NCBI GenBank assembly: GCA_024275555.1
Contig: JAJRYW010000312.1
Span: forward strand, 1 to 28,314
Direction of reading: 5' to 3'
Length of the DNA stretch: 28,314 nucleotides
DNA from: Calditrichota bacterium
GTDB lineage: Bacteria; Calditrichota; Calditrichia; RBG-13-44-9; J075
Numbering within the stretch: position 1 is the stretch's first letter; each line of letters opens with the position of its first letter. This document shows positions 22,663-28,314 of the stretch, piece after piece. The translations under genes were made by a program, and so were the position numbers. The notes beneath the pieces were generated by a model. That model made no database searches, was not told the origin of the DNA, and saw only the letters and a list, made by a program, of their open reading frames with translations.

Positions 22663-23354
22663 ACATTTTTGCTACCAAGGGGATTGAATACCTGCTGGTG
22701 TTGGCTTTTTTAGCGGTCCTGATCCTCTATTGGCGCTATTTGAACAAGCCGGCGGCGATGAATAACCGCGCAGCGATACCGGAAAAGATTAAAACTACCC
22801 TGGTTGATTGGTTTTACCTGGCGGATAATTTTCTCTATCACCAGGGACATAGCTGGGTTGCTCCGGAGGGAGAGCAGACCGTTCGGGTGGGAATGGATGA
22901 TTTTTCCCAAAAGCTGGTTGGTAAACCTGCCAGAATCGACCTTCCCGCGATTGGCAGCCGTGTGCACCAGGGAGAACGAGGCTGGCAGTTAGAGGTTGAC
23001 GGCAAAATTGTGGAAGTTCTTGCTCCCGTCAACGGAGAGGTTGTGGAAGTGAACCGGGAAATCCTTAAAAATCCTCACTTGCTTAATGAGGACCCCTACC
23101 GGAAAGGTTGGCTGTTAAAAGTTAAACCGGAGAGATTCGGCCCCGACCGGAAAAACCTGCTCTCCGGAGAATTAGCCCGGGCCTGGATCGAAGACCATGT
23201 TAACCGGTTGAGCCGGCAAATCAGCGGAGAGCTGGGCCAGGTGTTGCAGGATGGAGGATTGCCCTCGGTTGGTTTTGCAAAAGATATCTCCCCGGAAAAT
23301 TGGGAGCAAATAGTGCAGGAATATTTACTTACCGAACCCGCGACTATCTCTTGA
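22641..23354 (+). CDS. Membrane-anchored GcvH-like (lipoyl-type) protein, second copy
   Basis: 237 aa. The start lies inside the HybB-like gene with AAGGAG upstream. One membrane segment (about 14-31) is followed by basic WRYLNK, so the domain probably faces the cytoplasm. Residues about 60-155 repeat the GcvH-like pattern: YHQGHSWV, VRVGMDDFSQKLVG, IDLPAIGSRVHQG and LAPVNGEVVEVN. The nearest Lys, K122, lies 7 and not 8 residues before the equivalent Pro (P129), so lipoylation is less certain than in the first copy. The C-terminal part (RFGPDRKNLLSGELA, then LQDGGLPS) matches the end of the first copy (HREVNNLLSPEQA, LNDGGTLS), showing the two are full-length paralogues, not just a shared domain. 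Confidence 0.82.
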   Translation: MESYHYVDIFATKGIEYLLVLAFLAVLILYWRYLNKPAAMNNRAAIPEKIKTTLVDWFYLADNFLYHQGHSWVAPEGEQTVRVGMDDFSQKLVGKPARIDLPAIGSRVHQGERGWQLEVDGKIVEVLAPVNGEVVEVNREILKNPHLLNEDPYRKGWLLKVKPERFGPDRKNLLSGELARAWIEDHVNRLSRQISGELGQVLQDGGLPSVGFAKDISPENWEQIVQEYLLTEPATIS

Positions 23355-23422
23355 GCGGCGTCGGCAGACGAGAACGCCTCATTGCCGTACATGTTGAACA
23401 TCCCGGGAGCGGTTAGGCGCGA

Positions 23423-23456
23423 CGCTTCCGGAATCTGAGTATGAAAATGGGAAGCG
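23423..23456 (+). other. Weak hairpin in the gap before the second kinase
   Basis: cgcttcc (23423-23429) can pair with ggaagcg (23450-23456) around a 20-nt loop, with a five-T run nearby (23465-23469). The long loop and offset T-run make it a doubtful terminator for the HybAB operon. The remainder of the 187-bp gap (23355-23541) shows no gene. Confidence 0.25.
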
Positions 23457-23541
23457 GAATCCAGTTTTTCTACACGAAAATTTCTGTGCGTTGATTTGGA
23501 TTCCATCTCTTGTTAAATTATTCTCAAATGTTGAGGCTTTA

Positions 23542-25065
23542 ATGAGAATCTTTCGATTACTCAGTTTTCGCCTGTTTGCTTTCATCGCGGCCCTTCTCGC
23601 GATACTGGTTGGACTTGCATCCTATTTCCAACTCAATTTTCAATCCCAGAACTATCTCCAAATGGTTACCGAATATGGGCGCCGCACCAGCGAGTTGATC
23701 CAGGGGTCAACCAAACATTCCATGCTCTTAAATAATAAAGAGGAAACCCACTACATCATCCGTTCATTAGCGGAACAGTCACATATCGAAACCATCCGGA
23801 TTTATAATAAGCGCGGCGTGATCATTTTCTCGTCCAACCCGGTGGAGATTGATCAGATTGTGGATATGGAGAACGAAGCCTGTTTTATGTGCCACAATCA
23901 GTCCGATTCCCCTATAAAAGAACCTTCCACCCAGGAACGACGGCGAATATTCAAAAAAGCGGATGGCAGCAGGCTTATGGGTTTTGTTACGGCAATTAAA
24001 AATGAGGAAAGCTGCTATAATGCCGTTTGTCATTACCATGACGCCGAAGAGCCGTTGCTGGGGACGCTGGATGTTATTCTATCCTTAAAAACAACCGACC
24101 GGATATTAGCAGAAGAAAAACGGCGGCTTATCTCTTCCGGGGTGGCCATCATCCTGGTGCTGGCGCTGTCGGTGGGGATTTTTATCTGGGTCTTCGTTCA
24201 CGTGCCGGTTCGTAAGTTGATCATGGGAACCATGGCGATCTCCTCCGGCGACCTGGATTATCGCATCGAGCCGACCAGCAAGGATGAAATCGGGCAACTG
24301 GCCTGCTCATTTAACTCGATGGCCGAAAAACTGATTGTCGCCAAACAGGAAATTACCGCCTGGTCGAATGAACTGGAAAAACGGGTGCAGCAAAAGACCG
24401 ATCAACTGAAGAAAACCCAGGAACGGATCATGCAAATCGAAAAAATGGCCTCGCTGGGGCAACTGTCCGCCACAGTTGCCCATGAACTGAACAATCCCAT
24501 TGCCGGAATTCTGACTTACAGTAAACTTATCCAAAAAAAGCTTCGGAAAGGAAGCTTCTCCGAGGCCGAAAAAAAATCCGTTCTCGAGTATTTAAAAATG
24601 ATTGAAACGGAAAGCGAGCGCTCCGGCCAGATTGTTAAAAATCTGTTGCTGTTTGCCCGCAAGCAGGAGCCGGAATTCAAGAGGCATGATCTGAACCAGG
24701 TCGTGGAAGCCTCGCTGCAACTGGTGTCCCATCATCTGGAGCTTAACCAGATCAGCCTTCACAAAAGTTTGGCAAAGAATATTCCACCTATTTTTGTTGA
24801 TGAGAATCAATTGAAACAGGCGCTACTGGCTTTATATGTTAATGCGGTTGAGGCCATGGAGCATGGAGGCATATTGACGGTAAAGACTCAATTCGATCCC
24901 TCCGGCCGGAAGGTGCTGATTGTGGTTCAGGACAACGGCAGAGGTATACCGGAAGGCGATATCGAGCATATCTTCGAACCGTTCTTTACCACCAAAAGTG
25001 CGGTGAAGGGCGTCGGGTTGGGATTGTCGGTCGTCTATGGAATTATCCGGAATCACCAGGGATAG
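23542..25065 (+). CDS. Sensor histidine kinase with heme c motifs, cut by an in-frame TAG
   Basis: 507 aa from the ATG at 23542 (GAGG 5 bp upstream). First membrane segment about 8-27, periplasmic domain about 28-195, second about 199-219, then HAMP, coiled coil, H-box TVAHELNNPIAG (H314), N-box (ALYVNAVEAM) and G-boxes (DNGRGIP, GVGLGL). The sensor contains CFMCH (C114-H118) and a Cx4CH site CYNAVCH (C158-H164), the latter a spacing known from cytochrome c3. It stops at TAG 25063 after RNHQG, just before the last ATPase strand. In the same frame past the TAG the sequence reads IEVQSQPEHGATFIIKLPL and ends at TGA 25147-25149, overlapping the regulator's ATG. The intact gene therefore evidently ran to 25149, and the stop is a nonsense change or an error. 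Confidence 0.9.
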   Translation: MRIFRLLSFRLFAFIAALLAILVGLASYFQLNFQSQNYLQMVTEYGRRTSELIQGSTKHSMLLNNKEETHYIIRSLAEQSHIETIRIYNKRGVIIFSSNPVEIDQIVDMENEACFMCHNQSDSPIKEPSTQERRRIFKKADGSRLMGFVTAIKNEESCYNAVCHYHDAEEPLLGTLDVILSLKTTDRILAEEKRRLISSGVAIILVLALSVGIFIWVFVHVPVRKLIMGTMAISSGDLDYRIEPTSKDEIGQLACSFNSMAEKLIVAKQEITAWSNELEKRVQQKTDQLKKTQERIMQIEKMASLGQLSATVAHELNNPIAGILTYSKLIQKKLRKGSFSEAEKKSVLEYLKMIETESERSGQIVKNLLLFARKQEPEFKRHDLNQVVEASLQLVSHHLELNQISLHKSLAKNIPPIFVDENQLKQALLALYVNAVEAMEHGGILTVKTQFDPSGRKVLIVVQDNGRGIPEGDIEHIFEPFFTTKSAVKGVGLGLSVVYGIIRNHQG

Positions 25066-25145
25066 ATAGAGGTACAGTCTCAGCCGGAGCATGGCGCTAC
25101 TTTCATCATTAAACTGCCGCTATCTATAAGCGAGATGGAGCAGGT

Positions 25146-26504
25146 ATGAAAAAGGAAGAAGTACATATTTTAATTGTAGATGATGAACAAATTGTGCGGG
25201 AATCATTAGCCGGATGGTTTGAGGAAGAAGGTTACCAGGTGGACACCGCCAAAGATGCCGTAGAAGCGCTGAACAAACTGAACAAAGTGCGCTGGGATAT
25301 CTACTTTCTGGATATCAAGATGCCCGGCATGGACGGCCTGGAATTGCAGCGCCGCATCCGGGAGATTGATCCTCATGCAATTGTGGTAATCATTACAGCC
25401 TACGCTTCGGTTGATACGGCCGTTCAGGCGCTTAAAGAAGGCGCGTTTGACTATGTTACCAAACCGTTTGATCCGGACGCCTTAAGCCGCCTGATCCGGA
25501 ATGCCGCCCGGCAGCGCAAATTGGCGCTGGAAAACCTGGAGCTTAAAGGAAGCCTGGAGAGCTATCTTTCCCCCCCGGAGATCATCGGCCGCAGTCAACA
25601 TATTCAGCAAATAAAACAATCCATAGAAACGGTTGCCCCAACTGATACGACCGTTATGATTCGAGGGGAGAGCGGCACCGGGAAAGAACTGGTTGCCCAG
25701 GCAATTCACGCCAAGAGCCGGCGTCGTTTTGCCCCATTGGTGATCGTCAACTGCGGCGCCTTATCCGACACCTTGTTGGAAAGCGAACTCTTTGGACACG
25801 AGAAAGGCTCTTTTACCGGGGCGCTCTACCGCCGCAAAGGAAAATTGGAGATCGCCAATGGCGGAACCCTGTTCCTGGATGAAATCGGCACTATCGGTCC
25901 CAAAACCCAGGTCGACCTTCTGCGGGCGATTGAAGCAAAAGAGTTTACCCGGCTGGGCGGCAACGAAGTGATCAAATCCGATTTCCGGATTATCTGCGCC
26001 ACCAACACCAACTTAGAGGAAGCGGTTCATAAATGGAGTTTTCGGAAAGACCTCTACTATCGCCTGCAAGTATTTGTAATTCACCTGAAACCGTTGCGAG
26101 AACACCCGGAAGATATCCCCGAACTGGTCAACTATTTTATCAGAAAATACAGCTCTAAAATGAATAAGCCGGTTGAGGGAATTGAGCAGCAAGCGCTAAC
26201 CATGCTTTGCCGGTACCGCTGGAGCGGAAATGTGCGTGAGTTGGAAAACGCCGTGGAACGCGCCATGGTTACCGCCCGGGGAACCGTGCTGCGGCGACAG
26301 GATTTTTTACTGAATCACCAACAAACCGCCGGGGAATTCCATCCCGGAATGAGCCTGGCCGATGTAGAAAAAACGCACATCCTCAATGTCCTGGAACAGC
26401 AGCACTGGAACATCAGCAGCGCGGCCAAAGTGTTGGGAATAGACCGGGTGACCATTTACAAGAAATTGCAGAAATACGGAATTAAGCGGCCGCAGCATGT
26501 ATGA
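25146..26504 (+). CDS. NtrC-family sigma-54-dependent response regulator (partner of kinase at 23542)
   Basis: 452 aa. Receiver: D12/D13, phospho-acceptor D56 (FLDIKMPGMDG), T84 and K106. AAA+ domain: Walker A GESGTGKE (from 174), sigma-54 loop GSFTGA (221-226, a common variant of GAFTGA), and Walker B LFLDE. The Fis-type helix-turn-helix near the C-terminus is NISSAAKVLGIDRVTIYKKL. Everything needed for activity is present. The start forms an ATGA overlap with the read-through end of the kinase gene, and the end overlaps the archaemetzincin by 8 bp, so kinase, regulator and protease form one operon directly after the HybAB module. It is a probable activator of the divergent cytochrome and HybAB promoters, by inference from location. 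Confidence 0.95.
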   Translation: MKKEEVHILIVDDEQIVRESLAGWFEEEGYQVDTAKDAVEALNKLNKVRWDIYFLDIKMPGMDGLELQRRIREIDPHAIVVIITAYASVDTAVQALKEGAFDYVTKPFDPDALSRLIRNAARQRKLALENLELKGSLESYLSPPEIIGRSQHIQQIKQSIETVAPTDTTVMIRGESGTGKELVAQAIHAKSRRRFAPLVIVNCGALSDTLLESELFGHEKGSFTGALYRRKGKLEIANGGTLFLDEIGTIGPKTQVDLLRAIEAKEFTRLGGNEVIKSDFRIICATNTNLEEAVHKWSFRKDLYYRLQVFVIHLKPLREHPEDIPELVNYFIRKYSSKMNKPVEGIEQQALTMLCRYRWSGNVRELENAVERAMVTARGTVLRRQDFLLNHQQTAGEFHPGMSLADVEKTHILNVLEQQHWNISSAAKVLGIDRVTIYKKLQKYGIKRPQHV

Positions 26505-27018
26505 GATTCGACTGGTTCCGGTGGAACTGGAAACCCCGGCGCTTCTGGAAAAATTAGCCGCAACTCTGCAATCGGTTTTGCAATGCAATATAGTTGTTGC
26601 AAGACCTCGTTACTCGTTGCACTCCTTCCTGGCGCAGGATCGCGGCCAGTTCAATGCCATTGAAATTTTAAAAAGTGTGGAACAGCGCCAGGGCCCCTAC
26701 CAAATCCTGTACACCTCGGTAGATTTGTTTATCCCCATTTTTACTTTTGTCTTTGGCCTGGCTAAAATAGGGGGCAGAGCAGCAATTATTTCCACCCACC
26801 GCCTGGAGAGTCGTTTCTACGGCCTTCCGGAGAATACGGATTTATTGGAAGAACGATTGCATAAAGAAACCCTCCATGAATTCGGGCATTTGCTGGGATT
26901 GCGACATTGCGCCAATGTTCAATGCGTAATGGCCGGCTCAACTTCCGCCGATGAGCTGGATGTGAAAAGCAGCGAGTATTGCCCGCAGTGCAGAAAAATA
27001 ATCAAAGCTGTCGGATAA
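26497..27018 (+). CDS. amzA: Archaemetzincin-type zinc metalloprotease
   Basis: 173 aa. The signature is unmistakable: HEFGHLLGLRHC (127-138), with zinc ligands H127, H131 and H137 and catalytic E128, followed by C143 and M145 of the Met-turn and a downstream CPQC (C162, C165). C138, C143, C162 and C165 would form the second, structural zinc site that defines archaemetzincins. There is no signal peptide, so it is cytoplasmic. It overlaps the regulator gene by 8 bp. Archaemetzincins are mostly archaeal, with patchy bacterial and animal occurrence, and their physiological substrates are not established. Coupling to a heme-sensing two-component pair is unusual; it might process a component of that pathway, but nothing here shows a substrate. 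Confidence 0.92.
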   Translation: MYEIRLVPVELETPALLEKLAATLQSVLQCNIVVARPRYSLHSFLAQDRGQFNAIEILKSVEQRQGPYQILYTSVDLFIPIFTFVFGLAKIGGRAAIISTHRLESRFYGLPENTDLLEERLHKETLHEFGHLLGLRHCANVQCVMAGSTSADELDVKSSEYCPQCRKIIKAVG

Positions 27019-27147
27019 GATTTTTTGGTCGATGTTGGCTATGTGATTTGCGATTGTTTTTAATTTGTTGAAAGTTAAAGTTTCACTGTTTAGATTCTCG
27101 ACAAGTTAATCCGGCTCGGTAAGGGTTAAGATGGGAAAGGGGAATAT

Positions 27148-28314
27148 ATGAACCGACCTGTTACCTTCACCTTTGTATTCTGCTTACTGGTTACATTTCC
27201 ATTATTTTCACAAGTCAACGTTTCCGGCGCTCTCCAGTCAAATTTATATATGACAGAGAATAGCGCGAAGGACAATCTCGCCGATTTTTATCAATCCCTG
27301 CGGTTGCGTTTAGCGCCGCAGAACAATTCCAATCTCTATCTCAGCACCTATTTCCGGGTGGCCCGCCAGGGCGAGTCAATTCTCCCGGGAACGCTGCCGG
27401 CAAGCATCTCCCGGGTGGATTATCAATGGAATGAGCGGGTCTACAACCTCTATGTTAATTGGAAGACCGCTCAGAAACGGGTGCACCTGCGGGGCGGACG
27501 CCAGTTTTTGTACGAGGGCGTCTTAAACGGAACGTTTGACGGCGGTTTGGCAGCCCTGCGTCTCAATCCTAATATTAAAGTAAAGTTGTTCCTGGGAGTG
27601 GAGGCCCCGGTCAGCAGGGAATTGAACCTGCTTTCCTGGGACGACGGCAACGCCTTTGGCGGGCGCATTATCGCAAAACTGCCCCACTCTAACAGCCTGG
27701 ATATGAGCTATATCCAGCGCACCCGCAAAGGAGAAACAGTTTGGCAGATCGGCGAAGTTGCCTTGCATGGCGCGCCGGCCCGGGATTTTTACTACCTGGT
27801 GGAATACGACTACAATTTCCAAAGCGACGCCTTGCAAGGGGTGCGCCTGCGGGCCAACTACTATTATCAGAAATGGGGCTTCTCCGCCGAATACAACCGC
27901 CAGAAACCGCGGGTCTTCGAAGACTCCTTTTTCAGGATGTTCCGGGTTGAAGCCTATAACCAAATCCGCACCGGGGCCAGTTACCGGTTGAATCACCTGG
28001 AGGTTGGGCTGCAGTACCTGTATACTATCTATGAAAATTCCGACCAGAGCAATGAACTGATCGGCAGCCTGGGAAGCCGCTTTGGAAATGTGGGACTGGT
28101 CTACCAGCGCGGATACGCCGGGAAGAATACCGGTATTTTCGGAGATATTCGCTACCCGGCCTTACCCTGGTTAACTTTGCGCGCCCACAGCAGCTATTAC
28201 AAATACGAACGCCATATCGTCGATATTTCCGAGGACGCCGCCGCCTTATCCGCCGGGGTGATTGTGCAACCCCTGCTCCGCTTAAAGGTGAGCGCCGAAG
28301 TCCAGGAAAGCGTC
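27148..28314 (+). CDS. Outer-membrane beta-barrel protein, 5' part (runs off the window)
   Basis: At least 389 codons, open to the right edge. The ATG at 27148 follows AAGGGGAATAT. The signal peptide is about residues 1-22 (MNRPVTFTFVFCLLVTFPLF, cleavage near FSQ). The remainder is alternating short strands with many Tyr, Arg and Asn and charged turns, for example YLSTYFRVARQG, VHLRGGRQFLYEGV and VRLRANYYYQKWGF, as in porins and conduit barrels. No heme motif is present in the visible part. It begins 129 bp after the archaemetzincin, with an AT-rich gap that could hold its own promoter. It could be the sleeve of a porin-cytochrome conduit, but the sequence past 28314 would be needed to tell. 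Confidence 0.85.
   Translation, partial: MNRPVTFTFVFCLLVTFPLFSQVNVSGALQSNLYMTENSAKDNLADFYQSLRLRLAPQNNSNLYLSTYFRVARQGESILPGTLPASISRVDYQWNERVYNLYVNWKTAQKRVHLRGGRQFLYEGVLNGTFDGGLAALRLNPNIKVKLFLGVEAPVSRELNLLSWDDGNAFGGRIIAKLPHSNSLDMSYIQRTRKGETVWQIGEVALHGAPARDFYYLVEYDYNFQSDALQGVRLRANYYYQKWGFSAEYNRQKPRVFEDSFFRMFRVEAYNQIRTGASYRLNHLEVGLQYLYTIYENSDQSNELIGSLGSRFGNVGLVYQRGYAGKNTGIFGDIRYPALPWLTLRAHSSYYKYERHIVDISEDAAALSAGVIVQPLLRLKVSAEVQESV

Noticed and set aside
19686..23354. Glycine cleavage system
   Set aside because: Only H-like domains occur, both membrane-anchored and without gcvT, gcvP or lpd, and the neighbours are respiratory.
25063..25065. TAG recoded as pyrrolysine or another amino acid
   Set aside because: TAG is the natural stop of the octaheme gene and napD, and no pyl genes are seen, so a nonsense change or error is simpler.
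27040..27066. Sigma-54-like ttggctatgtgatttgcg before the last barrel gene
   Set aside because: The spacing between GG and GC is 11, not the strict 10, so it is unlikely to be a working -24/-12 promoter.
1..28314. CRISPR arrays, insertion sequences, tRNA or rRNA genes, phage genes
   Set aside because: No regularly spaced direct repeats, transposase frames or structural RNA signatures were seen on reading both strands.

Overview
The window looks like a chromosomal respiratory island from an anaerobic, Gram-negative bacterium. The clearest taxonomic hint is the C-terminal Por/type IX secretion sorting domain on the cytochrome at 17706-19151 (start NYPNPFNPSTTIEYELP). That motif style is typical of the FCB group outside Bacteroidetes proper, for example Calditrichota, Ignavibacteria, KSB1 and Zixibacteria. 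The lineage is an inference, not a measurement. Outer-membrane barrels, lipoproteins, Tat signals and about 28 CxxCH heme c sites show a diderm cell with an extensive periplasmic and surface electron-transfer system.

Left part (1-12064, + strand). After the end of a FadL/OmpP1-type outer-membrane protein and a DUF302-like exported protein come two linked respiratory blocks. Block one (2002-7483) is a Rieske protein, a fused cytochrome b6/subunit IV, an octaheme cytochrome of the hydroxylamine oxidoreductase (HAO) family, an unknown 205-aa soluble protein and a porin-like barrel. Block two (7564-12064) is a tetraheme lipoprotein, NapA, NapD, a NapG-like ferredoxin and NapH. Together they suggest quinol-linked reduction of nitrate to nitrite and further nitrogen chemistry (nitrite/hydroxylamine to ammonium, or the reverse) at the octaheme protein. 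No NapB, NapC or NrfA is visible. napA has a one-base frameshift inside its [4Fe-4S] motif.

Middle (12115-19151, - strand). An NtrC-type sigma-54 activator and its sensor kinase converge on napH; the kinase carries a CxxCH heme c motif in its periplasmic sensor domain. Upstream on the same strand are a nine-CxxCH lipoprotein with an Ig/PKD-like domain, a stand-alone receiver protein, and a secreted cytochrome with seven CxxCH plus one CxxCN and a T9SS tail.

Right part (19152-28314, + strand). A 534-bp divergent region with two candidate -24/-12 promoters leads into a compact operon: a membrane-anchored GcvH-like (lipoyl-type) protein, a 22-codon membrane micro-ORF, a HybA-like Tat ferredoxin, a HybB/NrfD-family quinol-interacting membrane protein, and a second membrane-anchored GcvH-like protein. 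Then come a second sensor kinase with heme c motifs (cut by an in-frame TAG near its end), its NtrC-type regulator, an archaemetzincin overlapping that regulator, and the start of another outer-membrane barrel.

Working model (inference): two quinone-linked modules, Rieske/b6 and HybAB-like, exchange electrons with periplasmic and surface multiheme cytochromes. Two heme-sensing kinases, each with a sigma-54 activator, tune the expression of these modules to redox state or to a heme ligand. The least familiar part is the HybAB module flanked by two anchored GcvH-like proteins next to the T9SS cytochrome.
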